From Spirochaetales bacterium (lineage in GTDB: Bacteria; Spirochaetota; JAAYUW01), in assembly GCA_012797605.1 (NCBI GenBank), contig JAAZOT010000018.1:1-49893 (forward strand): a DNA stretch of 49,893 bases. The letters are read 5' to 3'. Position 1 is the first letter of the stretch; every line of letters begins with the position of its first letter. This document shows positions 17,719 through 26,416 of the stretch, in pieces. Below the pieces are notes generated by a model, which made no database searches, was not told the origin of the DNA, and saw only the letters and a list, made by a program, of their open reading frames with translations. Both the position numbers and the translations under genes were made by a program.

Positions 17719-19245
17719 ATGGATTTTTATTTTGAGTTAGATCAGAAGATTAGATATGAAAATTCTATTAAAATAATAGACTTGTTAGAAAAGAGTAAGA
17801 ATATTTATTTTATCGGAATTGGAGGAATTGGTTTATCGGCTCTAGCTCAGTTATTTAATAAAATAGGTAAAAAGGTTTCTGGTTCTGATCAATATGAAAG
17901 TGAAATAACATCTATTTTAAATGAATCTGGAATAAAAACTTATATAGGGCATAATTTAAGTAATATTAAAAACTCAATAAAATTATTTGGTGATATAGAT
18001 ATTGTTATTTACTCACCTGCAGTTAATGATGAAAATATAGAACTTTCATATTTTAAGAGGGAAAATACTTTTACCTTGACATATGGGCAAGCACTATCTT
18101 ATTTTGTGAATACAATGAATTCTGTATCTGTTTGTGGAACCCATGGGAAAAGTTCTACGACTGCAATTTTATCAGAGATGCTTATCGAACATAAAATTGA
18201 TACCTCTTTTCTTTGCGGAGCTATATTAAAAAAATTTAATACAAATGCTATTTTTAATAAAAATTCAAAATATTTTATTGCTGAATCTTGCGAATATAAA
18301 GAGACATTCTTAAATTTTTTCCCAAATAATATAATTATTCCTTCTTTAGAAGTAGATCATCTTGATTATTATAAAAATGAAGAAAATTACTTTAATGCTT
18401 TTAAATCTTTTCTATGCCAATTAAAAAATGGTACTTTAGTTATGAGAGTTGAAAAAGACCTTGAAAAACGATTATTCAAATATGCAAAAAGCCTAAAAAA
18501 TATAAAAAATATTTTGACTTATTCGAGCTATGAAGAAAAATTAGCAGAGGAATATGAAAATCATCAGCATTTTTATTACTTTTATGATGAGAAAAATCCA
18601 AATGAGGTTAGATTTGAAAAGATAGAAATAAAAAATAAAAAACAAAATATTTTATTATCATATAATTTTAATATTAACATCCCTTCGAAAGAGTATGCAG
18701 CAAATTTTGTTTCCGTATTTGCATTTTTAGAAAGTCTAAGCATTTTAAATGCAGAGAGTTTAAAATATGCTCCTAAATATTTTGGGATAAAAAGAAGATT
18801 TGAATTATTAGGTATAGATAAAAATAACAATTATGTAATTAGTGATTATGCCCATCATCCATCAGAGATCAACACTTTACTTAAAATTGCCAAATTAAAG
18901 TATCAAAGTAAAAAGATTTTTTTAATATTTCAAGCACATCAACACTCAAGAACCAAATATTTACTTGATGAATTTTTAAAATTATTTAAAGAGGTAGAAA
19001 ATTTAATAATTCTTCCAATATATAGGCAAAGGGATAGTGAAGATGATATCAAAAACATGTCATCTTTAATGTTTTTTGAATCTATTGAAAAAGTAAACAA
19101 AAATGCAATATATTGCGATGGAGAAAGAAGTATATTTGATTTTCTCAAGAATATTAAAGATTCAGTCTTTTTATTTACTGGAGCAGGAACTATTGATAAC
19201 TTTGCAAAAAATTACTTAAAGTTTTCTAAAGATACTAGAGAATAA
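17719..19245 (+). CDS. murC: UDP-N-acetylmuramate--L-alanine ligase
   Basis: This enzyme adds L-alanine to UDP-N-acetylmuramate with ATP, the first step of the peptidoglycan stem peptide. It shows the MurC N-terminal nucleotide motif FIGIGGIGLSALA near residue 35, the P-loop CGTHGKSSTTA (about 139-149), the central ESCEYKETFL-type metal/substrate loop and the C-terminal YAHHPSEI. The 508 residues are slightly above the usual 450-490, with about 30 extra residues at the N-terminus. MurC is favoured over Mpl because of the GIGGIG and ESCEY segments. AAAGGA lies 5 bases before the ATG. Confidence 0.93.
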   Translation: MDFYFELDQKIRYENSIKIIDLLEKSKNIYFIGIGGIGLSALAQLFNKIGKKVSGSDQYESEITSILNESGIKTYIGHNLSNIKNSIKLFGDIDIVIYSPAVNDENIELSYFKRENTFTLTYGQALSYFVNTMNSVSVCGTHGKSSTTAILSEMLIEHKIDTSFLCGAILKKFNTNAIFNKNSKYFIAESCEYKETFLNFFPNNIIIPSLEVDHLDYYKNEENYFNAFKSFLCQLKNGTLVMRVEKDLEKRLFKYAKSLKNIKNILTYSSYEEKLAEEYENHQHFYYFYDEKNPNEVRFEKIEIKNKKQNILLSYNFNINIPSKEYAANFVSVFAFLESLSILNAESLKYAPKYFGIKRRFELLGIDKNNNYVISDYAHHPSEINTLLKIAKLKYQSKKIFLIFQAHQHSRTKYLLDEFLKLFKEVENLIILPIYRQRDSEDDIKNMSSLMFFESIEKVNKNAIYCDGERSIFDFLKNIKDSVFLFTGAGTIDNFAKNYLKFSKDTRE

Positions 19246-19256
19246 AAGGGGTTAAG

Positions 19257-19715
19257 ATGAATTTTGAAAAGAAAAGAAATATTATATTTGTTTTGTTTCT
19301 ATTGATTATGTTTTCTATATTGAGCTTTTCTTGTATTAAAAAAGAGTACAAATATAGCGATGTTGCATATTTTGCCGAACCTATAATTCAGGACTTCTGC
19401 GCTGGATTTACAAAAAATGATTATAATGAATTTGCAAATTATTTCACACTTTATTTTTCAAAACCAATACCACAAGAAAGCCTTGTAACATTATTCACCA
19501 AAATTGGAACAACAATAGGTAGCTATGTCCCAAATTCTATTTCATATAAAAGTGTAAAAAAAGTCAAAAATATTTTTATTATCGAATACACTGCTTCCTT
19601 TACAGATGAAACTGAACCAGTATCTATTATTTTAAATTTTGAGAAAAGTCTTGGAGAATTTAAATTAGTTGGATTTACGGTAGATTCTCCAAAACTAAGA
19701 AATACTAATAATTAA
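19257..19715 (+). CDS. Small putative lipoprotein
   Basis: After a basic start (MNFEKKRN) comes a hydrophobic core and a lipobox-like LSFSC near residue 26, so lipidation is likely. The mature 125 residues look like a small alpha+beta domain: a helical part with FCAGFTKNDYNEFANYF, then beta-strands ending with FKLVGFTVDSP. This resembles the NTF2/DUF3887-type fold and, loosely, the lipoprotein at 4428-5027. The gene starts 11 bases after murC with GGGG upstream. Function unknown. Confidence 0.68.
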   Translation: MNFEKKRNIIFVLFLLIMFSILSFSCIKKEYKYSDVAYFAEPIIQDFCAGFTKNDYNEFANYFTLYFSKPIPQESLVTLFTKIGTTIGSYVPNSISYKSVKKVKNIFIIEYTASFTDETEPVSIILNFEKSLGEFKLVGFTVDSPKLRNTNN

Positions 19716-19725
19716 AGGTAAGAAT

Positions 19726-20319
19726 ATGAAAAAAACAATTTTATTATCGATTCTCGCTTTTGTACTTGGAGCTTTTTCATTTCTTTCTGTTATATATATT
19801 CAGGCTCCAATTCAAAGATTGTTAACAAGTAGTAATTTCTTTTATAAAATCAATTCTCTATTCTTAATGGCTCTTTTATATGGTCTTATTTCAGCAATAA
19901 TACAGAGGAGTTTTACTCTTATATCTGCTTCCTTTTCAAATACTTACGCTTTGGCTGGTTTTTTAAGTGGTTTAGGTTTCGGCCTCGTCGAAAGTATTTA
20001 TTTCATTTATCCATATATTGCAAATTTTGGAGTCAAATTTCTATTATCTTTTGATTTTTTTTCAAGAATTTTATCGACTATTTTTCATGCAAGTTGCACT
20101 GGTATTGTTATGATAGGCATTTATGAAAAAAAATTTGCTTTATATTTTATCCCAATTGTATTAATTCATACAACGATAGCAGGACTTTCTGTATTTTCTC
20201 AAACTGCTAAAATAATGGAAATCTCATTTTTCATAATTTCATTTATTGTTACAATAGTTTTATTTGTTTATTTTATGTTTATAAGTAATAAGATGAAAAT
20301 TGTATTAAAAGGAGAATAA
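19726..20319 (+). CDS. Integral membrane protein, possibly YhfC-like
   Basis: The 197-residue protein has about six predicted membrane helices. The segments GLGFGLVESIYF and FFSRILSTIFHASCTGIVMI place Glu and Arg/His in membrane helices, as in YhfC and distantly PrsW/CAAX-type intramembrane proteins, but I cannot confirm a catalytic set. It starts 10 bases after the preceding lipoprotein gene and ends 9 bases before the next gene, so it is part of the plus-strand operon. Treat the family name as a suggestion. Confidence 0.6.
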   Translation: MKKTILLSILAFVLGAFSFLSVIYIQAPIQRLLTSSNFFYKINSLFLMALLYGLISAIIQRSFTLISASFSNTYALAGFLSGLGFGLVESIYFIYPYIANFGVKFLLSFDFFSRILSTIFHASCTGIVMIGIYEKKFALYFIPIVLIHTTIAGLSVFSQTAKIMEISFFIISFIVTIVLFVYFMFISNKMKIVLKGE

Positions 20320-20328
20320 TTTTTATTT

Positions 20329-21066
20329 ATGAATATAGGAAAAAAAGATAATGAAAAAACAGAAAAGAAAGAATCTATTAATAGAGAAACATCAAGTAAA
20401 GAAAAGTTAAATAAAGAATCATTTAATAATACATTAGAATCAAAAGAATCAGAAAAAGTAGTCTGTACTGTTGAAGGTTTACCTATAACTATTGATGAAG
20501 TAGTTGAAACTTATCAAATTTTTTTAGATGATATATTTAATGAAGAGCCAGAAACAGTCTTGACCGATGAAGAGAAAGAAAATTTGCTAAATGAATCATT
20601 GTACACCTTAATTGATGATAAATTAATATATTTAGATGCCAAAAAGAACAATATTTCTATAACAGATAATGAATTAACAGAAGAAGAGGAAAATTTTAGA
20701 AAAGAATTCGGACAGGATTTACCTTTAGAAATTATCCTTGAGGAAAGAGGTTTAAGCTTAGATGTTTTTAGAGAAAAACTTTTGGAAGAACTTACCATAA
20801 AAAAGATGCTAAAGAAAAAGATACCAGAAAATACCTTTACCGATCAATATTTGTGGGATTATTATCTTAAACATAAAGATGAACTTGAAGATAAGGGAAA
20901 AAATGAGGAAGAAAAAACTTTTGAAAAAATAACGGATGAGCTTAGACAAGTTTTAGAAGGTATGATTTTCCTTGATATTTATACAAATTATGTTGATGAA
21001 CTATTTGAGAAAGCTAAAATAATTTTCAATGAAAAAAATTGCGAAATCCTTTTTCAGAAAAGGTGA
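20329..21066 (+). CDS. SurA-N-like chaperone domain protein without signal peptide
   Basis: After about 45 residues of charged, Lys/Glu/Ser/Asn-rich sequence comes VVCTVEGLPITIDEV, the usual start of the SurA/PrsA/trigger-factor-like helical chaperone domain. Then come helices with ESLYTLIDDKLIYLDAKK and IILEERGLSLDVFREKLL. No parvulin isomerase domain follows and no signal peptide precedes, unlike SurA or PrsA. The ATG at 20329 is 14 bases from GGAG, an unusually long spacing, and an in-frame stop at 20317 blocks a longer form. Its end overlaps the NusG_II gene by 38 bases. It may act in the cytosol, or the start may be misjudged. Confidence 0.65.
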   Translation: MNIGKKDNEKTEKKESINRETSSKEKLNKESFNNTLESKESEKVVCTVEGLPITIDEVVETYQIFLDDIFNEEPETVLTDEEKENLLNESLYTLIDDKLIYLDAKKNNISITDNELTEEEENFRKEFGQDLPLEIILEERGLSLDVFREKLLEELTIKKMLKKKIPENTFTDQYLWDYYLKHKDELEDKGKNEEEKTFEKITDELRQVLEGMIFLDIYTNYVDELFEKAKIIFNEKNCEILFQKR

Positions 21067-21415
21067 TTTACTTATCTACTTTTTCATTTTTTTTGTTACT
21101 TCTTTACCTTTTATATTAACAGGAGTATTAAAAATCACGGGGAATATACATGAATCTTTGTCTATCGAAATAAACTATAATGGAACCCATTATCTATATT
21201 CTTTGGAGGAAGATAGAGAAATAAGATTTAAAAATGATAGAATAATAGTAGAGATAAAAGATAAAAAAGTTAGAGTCAAAGAATCTGATTGTCCCGATAA
21301 ATTATGTATGAAAAGAGGGTGGATAGATAAACCAGGACAATTTATAATATGTATGCCAAATAAATTAATAGTTAAAGTAATTGGTAAAGAGGAATATGAT
21401 AGTATTACCTACTGA
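21029..21415 (+). CDS. NusG domain II-containing membrane-anchored protein
   Basis: One N-terminal membrane helix (about residues 13-33) precedes an exported domain of about 90 residues that matches the NusG_II/DUF1312 type. It has beta-strands with a conserved DCPDKLCMKRGWI segment, two cysteines (CPDKLC) and a later GQFIICMPN. Such proteins are common beside Gx transporters and flavin/redox membrane genes in anaerobes; their function is not settled. It overlaps the preceding gene by 38 bases and the next by 20, so translation of all three is probably linked. Confidence 0.82.
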   Translation: MKKIAKSFFRKGDLLIYFFIFFVTSLPFILTGVLKITGNIHESLSIEINYNGTHYLYSLEEDREIRFKNDRIIVEIKDKKVRVKESDCPDKLCMKRGWIDKPGQFIICMPNKLIVKVIGKEEYDSITY

Positions 21416-21947
21416 AAAAAAAATTTTAAGGTTTGAAGATAAAAGATATATTCTTTTCTTTTCAACACTTGCAGGTATATTTAGTTTTATAGAATCAATA
21501 CTCCCCAAACCCTTTCTTTTTGTGAAAATAGGGATAGGGTATATCCCGATTTTGTTGATAATTGATAAAATAAGCTATATTCCTTTGATATCTATAATTC
21601 TTTTAAAAACTATTATAACTGGTATTTTCGCAGGGACTTTGTTCTCATTTACTGGAGTTTTGTCTATTATCGGCTCATTTGGTTGCATTGTGGCTTATTC
21701 AATAATTTTCCCTTTCGTTAAAAAACTATCAAAGGTTTCAATATCTATTTTACTTGCAACTTTTACAAATATTTTTCAGTTGATTTTTTATTCATACTTC
21801 ATTGTTAAAGATTTTAATCTTTTAAAAATTCTTCCGTTTGTAAATTTGATTTCAATTATTACTGGATTTATTACAAGTTTAATCACAATTAAAATAGAGG
21901 AAAATTTTATTATCTTTGAATTTGATAAAATTAAAGGCAATAAGTAA
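21396..21947 (+). CDS. Gx transporter family / HepI-like membrane protein
   Basis: The protein has about five or six membrane helices with the family's KIGIGYIPILL and FTGVLSIIGSFG segments, where repeated Gly residues give the family its name. Members are often annotated as heptaprenyl diphosphate synthase component I but are more likely ECF-type or small-molecule membrane transporters. ATG 21396 is chosen (AGAGG just upstream, close spacing); TTG 21381 is an in-frame alternative. It overlaps the NusG_II gene, a pairing seen in many anaerobes. Confidence 0.82.
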   Translation: MIVLPTEKKILRFEDKRYILFFSTLAGIFSFIESILPKPFLFVKIGIGYIPILLIIDKISYIPLISIILLKTIITGIFAGTLFSFTGVLSIIGSFGCIVAYSIIFPFVKKLSKVSISILLATFTNIFQLIFYSYFIVKDFNLLKILPFVNLISIITGFITSLITIKIEENFIIFEFDKIKGNK

Positions 21948-21967
21948 AATATTAAAATTAAAATAAG

Positions 21968-24265
21968 ATGGGATTTAATGAATTAAAGATTTCCGAAGGT
22001 TCGATAACTGTCGGTATTACTGATTTAGTTAACTCTTTTTTCAATGCCAAAGAATTTTTTGGTATCAGTTTAGTTGAAAATGAAAACAAAATAACTAAAT
22101 CTTTAGATTTAGATTCAGTGGAATCTCACAAGCAATTCTTCGGTAAATTTCCTATTAACGACGGCTTATATGAAATTCCAATTAAGCATAGATTTCAATA
22201 TAAAAAGATTTCTATAAATTTGAATGGTAGAATAGATGCTTATTCAAAATTAAATAAGACTATCTATGAATTAAAGATATCAGAAAAAAATATTGATGAA
22301 TTAGTTTACAATGGAAGTATAAATCTTTTTAAGACTCAACTTTTTATATATTCATATATATTTTATAAAAATAGAAAAGAGGTAGAAAAATTAAAACTAA
22401 TTATTGCTTCGACAAATAAAAAAGTCATTAAAGAGTTTGAATATGGTTTTAATGAAAAAGAGATTTATAAAGAAATAAAAAAATTGTTTCCATTTCTTTA
22501 TGATATCTATCTTTTTGATATTTCAAAAAGCAAAAATAAAAAAATAGATCCAATATTTCCATATAAAGAATTCAAACCAATTCAGCAAGACATTATAAAA
22601 AATATTTTAAATAGCCAAAATTTTATAACATTTATAGAGGCACCTTTTGCCAGTGGTAAGACTTCAGCAGTTCTTTATTCGGTCGCAAAAAAGTATAATT
22701 TCCCTCAGATTCATTATTTTACCTCTAGGAATATTCAGAAAAACCAAGTATTGGATGAAGGTAAAAGAATTGGTTATAAATCTATCTTAAGAAAGGCATT
22801 TTCTGAGTCGTGCTTATATTCATATTTATTTTGTAAAAGTTTAGATTGTAAATATTATCTATATCCAACTGAATATTATTCCATCTTGAAAGAAAATGGT
22901 TGTCCCGTAATTTATCAGAGACTCTTTTATACCATGTATGATCTAATAATTGCAGATTATAATTATCTTTTTTATAGAGCACTCTCAAAGACTAAAGATA
23001 CAATCTGTATCATTGATGAATATCATTCATTTTTAAGTAGAATTTCAGATTTTTTTACAGTTTCTATAAATAAGCAAGAGATAGAAAAGATTAGACATCT
23101 TACTTTTACTAAATATAAAAAATTAAATAGATATTTTAAACCTCTTTTTGAATCTGATGAATTCTCGTTTGAATATAAAAATATAGATAATAATGATGAA
23201 AATCCGTTTACCAATATTAACAATAGATTTTATATAGATGAAATAAAGACACCTATTGATTCAAATTTCTTTGAAACATTACTTGCTGTAATAGTGAATA
23301 TTCATAATTTTATTAAAGAAAATAACAAGAAAGATTTGAGTGATTTTGAAAATGAGATTTTCCCTTTTTATCAAAAACTTAAAACAATTTTGGAACTCTT
23401 TGAGTTTGATATTGTAATGTCATATTCAAGGATCAGCAATGAAAAAATTTTCACCTACAAATCTATAAAATCAATATTGAATAAACTTTTTTATGGTTAT
23501 AAAGAAGTCATAGGAATATCTGCAACACTGGAGCCAAAACAACTCTTATATCATGTCCACGATTCTTCTCAATTTTCAATATATAGTATAAATATTCCTA
23601 AGAAAATTAGAACATACATTATAGATAAAATTGAAACAACATTTAAAAAAAGGGAGAAAAACTCACCAATCATTGCAAATTTATTGAACAAGACAATTAT
23701 CATTGAAAATAAAGGTAATAAACTTATAAATCGATCTGTCCTTCTTTTCTTTGCATCATATGAATTCATAAAAATGATAGATCTTTTTATTATCAACCCC
23801 CTATTTGATAAGATAGTTTTGTCAAAAGATTTCAAATCGAATAATCCTTCACTTAGAGTTTACAATGGAAGAATAGATGAAATAAAAGATTTTTTTATTA
23901 ATGATAAAATACATTTATTATTTATGCCTTATAGATCAATAATCCAAGAAGGAGCAAATTTAAATTTTGATATTGCAGGAGGTTTTTTTGTTGGGCTTCC
24001 ATTCAGAGTCCCAGATAATCAGTATTTAACCCATTCGATACTAATGAAGGAATATCTAGAACTTTCTAATGAATATTCAAATAATTCTTTTGAAATTCTT
24101 TCGTTATTTCCAGCAATAAATGATGTTTTGCAATCAAGTGGAAGAATAGGAAGGGATAAAGAGATGGATAATTTCCTTTATTTCATAGGAAAAGAATTTT
24201 TAAATAGAAAAGTATATGATAATATATGTGATTGCTATTCGGATTTAAGAATAATTAGAAGTTAA
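21968..24265 (+). CDS. PD-(D/E)XK nuclease fused to XPD/DinG-type Fe-S helicase
   Basis: The N-terminal 180 residues form a RecB/Cas4-like nuclease: Asp90 in NGRIDAY, Glu101-x-Lys103 in YELKIS, and the downstream TQLFIYSY motif. Residues about 195-765 form a superfamily 2 helicase: a Q-like PIQQDI, Walker A PFASGKT (Lys231), four cysteines (282, 289, 294, 312) between Walker A and B as expected for a 4Fe-4S domain, DEYH (350-353), SATLEP in motif III, and QSSGRIGRD in motif VI. This predicts a DNA helicase with its own nuclease, likely in repair or recombination. Similar fusions occur in clostridial DinG-like proteins. No clear Shine-Dalgarno precedes the ATG. Confidence 0.85.
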   Translation: MGFNELKISEGSITVGITDLVNSFFNAKEFFGISLVENENKITKSLDLDSVESHKQFFGKFPINDGLYEIPIKHRFQYKKISINLNGRIDAYSKLNKTIYELKISEKNIDELVYNGSINLFKTQLFIYSYIFYKNRKEVEKLKLIIASTNKKVIKEFEYGFNEKEIYKEIKKLFPFLYDIYLFDISKSKNKKIDPIFPYKEFKPIQQDIIKNILNSQNFITFIEAPFASGKTSAVLYSVAKKYNFPQIHYFTSRNIQKNQVLDEGKRIGYKSILRKAFSESCLYSYLFCKSLDCKYYLYPTEYYSILKENGCPVIYQRLFYTMYDLIIADYNYLFYRALSKTKDTICIIDEYHSFLSRISDFFTVSINKQEIEKIRHLTFTKYKKLNRYFKPLFESDEFSFEYKNIDNNDENPFTNINNRFYIDEIKTPIDSNFFETLLAVIVNIHNFIKENNKKDLSDFENEIFPFYQKLKTILELFEFDIVMSYSRISNEKIFTYKSIKSILNKLFYGYKEVIGISATLEPKQLLYHVHDSSQFSIYSINIPKKIRTYIIDKIETTFKKREKNSPIIANLLNKTIIIENKGNKLINRSVLLFFASYEFIKMIDLFIINPLFDKIVLSKDFKSNNPSLRVYNGRIDEIKDFFINDKIHLLFMPYRSIIQEGANLNFDIAGGFFVGLPFRVPDNQYLTHSILMKEYLELSNEYSNNSFEILSLFPAINDVLQSSGRIGRDKEMDNFLYFIGKEFLNRKVYDNICDCYSDLRIIRS

Positions 24266-24314
24266 ATATTGCCAAAATTATTTTATATATTTATATTTTT
24301 AATGGAGGGAAATT

Positions 24315-24503
24315 ATGAAAGTTATTATAGATCAAGATACTTGCATTGGTTGCGGAGTTTGTGCTTCAATATGTCCAAAAGTTTTTGCCATAGATGATAA
24401 TAGTGGTAAAGCTTTTGTTTTAGAAAACCCAGATTTAAGCGATCCTTCACTTGAAGAAGCCATTGATAGTTGTCCAGTAAATGCAATAAAAAAGGAAGAT
24501 TAA
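24315..24503 (+). CDS. Single-cluster [4Fe-4S] ferredoxin, 62 residues
   Basis: The motif CIGCGVCASICP (Cys10, 13, 16, 20) and the distant Cys53 in DSCPVNAI give a monocluster ferredoxin of the Thermotoga/Bacillus type, with Cys20 as the extra residue. The acidic composition fits an electron carrier. GGAGG lies 6 bases before the ATG. It stands 50 bases after the nuclease-helicase and 12 bases before the ABC-F gene. Link to the helicase's iron-sulfur cluster is not implied; the neighbours look unrelated. Confidence 0.95.
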   Translation: MKVIIDQDTCIGCGVCASICPKVFAIDDNSGKAFVLENPDLSDPSLEEAIDSCPVNAIKKED

Positions 24504-24514
24504 AATATTAATAT

Positions 24515-26377
24515 ATGCTTTCTCTTATCAATTTAAGCTTTGGATATACAGATCAAAAGTTATTTTCCAAAGTAAATATTAATATTTATCCGAATGATAA
24601 AATTGGTCTGGTTGGTAGAAATGGTAGTGGTAAAACTACATTATTAAAAATACTTGCAGATGAAATCAGAGAGTATGATGGGGAAAAAGTCTTGTCATCA
24701 TATCTATCTATTGGCTTTCTTCCTCAAGAAGTAAATTTTTTACAGGAAGATTTCACTCCTTTTTTACTATGTAAACAAGCCTTTAAGGATATAGAAGCCA
24801 AAATCAATAGACTTGAATATCTTTCAAGTAAACTTGATGATCCAATTTACCATCAAGAATATGATAATTTATTGAATGAACTTGATAAAAGCAATTTACT
24901 ATCATATGAATATAAAATTAGGATAACTCTTTCAAATCTAGGTCTTTCATTAAATGATATCAATAAACCTTTTAGGGAACTTTCTAGTGGTTATAAAGTT
25001 AGAGCTTATTTGGGTTATTTAATGCTTTTATATCCAGATATTTTAATGCTTGATGAACCAACCAATTATTTAGATATAGATGCTATACAATATCTTATAG
25101 ATTTCTTAAAATCATATGAAAAAAGCTTTATAATAATCTCTCATGATAAAAATTTACTTGATTCAGTAACAAATAAAATCTGGGATTTGTTTGCAAACAA
25201 TCTTTATGTTTATTCAAATTGCAATTATTCAAATTTCCTTTTAAGAAAGCAAGAATTTCTGGAAAATCTTGAAAAAACCTCTAAAAATATTGAGAAAAAG
25301 ATAAAGCAACAGATGGAATTTATAAACAGATTCAGAGCCAAAGAAAGCAAGGCAAGTTCGGTTCAAAGTAGAATAAAAATGATTGAAAAGATTGAAAAGA
25401 TTGAGATTCCAAAAGAAGATAGTATTAATTTTAAGATAAAATCTTCAAATAATAGATTTTCAAATATCCTTTCCTGTGAGAATCTTTGTTTTGGATTTAC
25501 CAATCAGTACTTGTTAGAAAAGATACATTTTTCAATTTTAAGAGGTGATAGAATTTTTTTAATAGGGAAAAATGGGATAGGTAAAACCACATTTTTAAGG
25601 CTTTTAGTTGGACAACTAATACCTAAAGAAGGGAAAGTAACTATTCATAACAACTCAAAAATAGGATACTTTGAACAAAATGCAGCACTCCAAGAGAATT
25701 TTGCATCGACTGTATACGAGTTTTTCTCAAATTCTGAAGATGCACAAAAACTAAGTGAGACTGAAAGGAAAAAATTCTTGGGAAATTTTGGTTTTTCAGG
25801 TATTGAAGTAGAAAAAAATATATCTTTCCTTTCAGGAGGAGAAAAAGTAAGGTTAATTTTATCTAAAATATTTTTATCAAACCCAGATATACTTATTCTT
25901 GATGAGCCAACTACTCATCTTGATATTGATACTAAGGAAATATTGATTGAAAATTTAAACAGTTATGATGGAGCAATACTTGCTGTCTCTCACGATATTG
26001 ATTTTATAAGAAGAGTTGCTCAAAAATATGTAACTATAGAAAATAAAAACCTAAGTTGGTTTGACGAGATTACTCAGTACTTAGAAAAAATTCAAATTAA
26101 AGAAAAAGAACAAAAATTGAAAAAGAAGGAAAATACTAATGTTACAATCAAACCTACAATTTCAACTAATAAAAGGCAACAAATTGAAAAACAAATTTTG
26201 GAGTATGAAAAAGAAATTATAACAATTGAGAAAAAGATAAAAGAGATAGAAAGAAGATTTGCTGAAAACTTAAGTTTCTCTGAAATTCAAGACTTGAATA
26301 AAGAGTATGAAGAGCTAAATATAAAATACGAAGATCTTTTTTCAAAACTAATAGAACTAGAGAATATCATTAGATAA
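24515..26377 (+). CDS. ABC-F family ATPase, Uup/YdiF-like
   Basis: Two nucleotide-binding domains lie in one chain without membrane helices. Walker A1 is GRNGSGKTT and Walker A2 is GKNGIGKTT; Walker B segments are LMLDEPTNYLD and LILDEPTTHLD. Signatures are ELSSGYKVR (first, non-canonical) and LSGGEKVR (second). An Arg/Lys-rich linker helix (RFRAKESKASSVQSR) separates the domains, and a coiled-coil C-terminal domain (about 540-620) is present as in Uup. ABC-F proteins act on ribosomes, relieving stalls or conferring antibiotic protection; which applies here is not visible. The 620-residue length is normal. Confidence 0.93.
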   Translation: MLSLINLSFGYTDQKLFSKVNINIYPNDKIGLVGRNGSGKTTLLKILADEIREYDGEKVLSSYLSIGFLPQEVNFLQEDFTPFLLCKQAFKDIEAKINRLEYLSSKLDDPIYHQEYDNLLNELDKSNLLSYEYKIRITLSNLGLSLNDINKPFRELSSGYKVRAYLGYLMLLYPDILMLDEPTNYLDIDAIQYLIDFLKSYEKSFIIISHDKNLLDSVTNKIWDLFANNLYVYSNCNYSNFLLRKQEFLENLEKTSKNIEKKIKQQMEFINRFRAKESKASSVQSRIKMIEKIEKIEIPKEDSINFKIKSSNNRFSNILSCENLCFGFTNQYLLEKIHFSILRGDRIFLIGKNGIGKTTFLRLLVGQLIPKEGKVTIHNNSKIGYFEQNAALQENFASTVYEFFSNSEDAQKLSETERKKFLGNFGFSGIEVEKNISFLSGGEKVRLILSKIFLSNPDILILDEPTTHLDIDTKEILIENLNSYDGAILAVSHDIDFIRRVAQKYVTIENKNLSWFDEITQYLEKIQIKEKEQKLKKKENTNVTIKPTISTNKRQQIEKQILEYEKEIITIEKKIKEIERRFAENLSFSEIQDLNKEYEELNIKYEDLFSKLIELENIIR

Positions 26378-26416
26378 TTTTCGAAAAAGCATTTTTAGAA
26401 ATAATATAAAAAAAGT

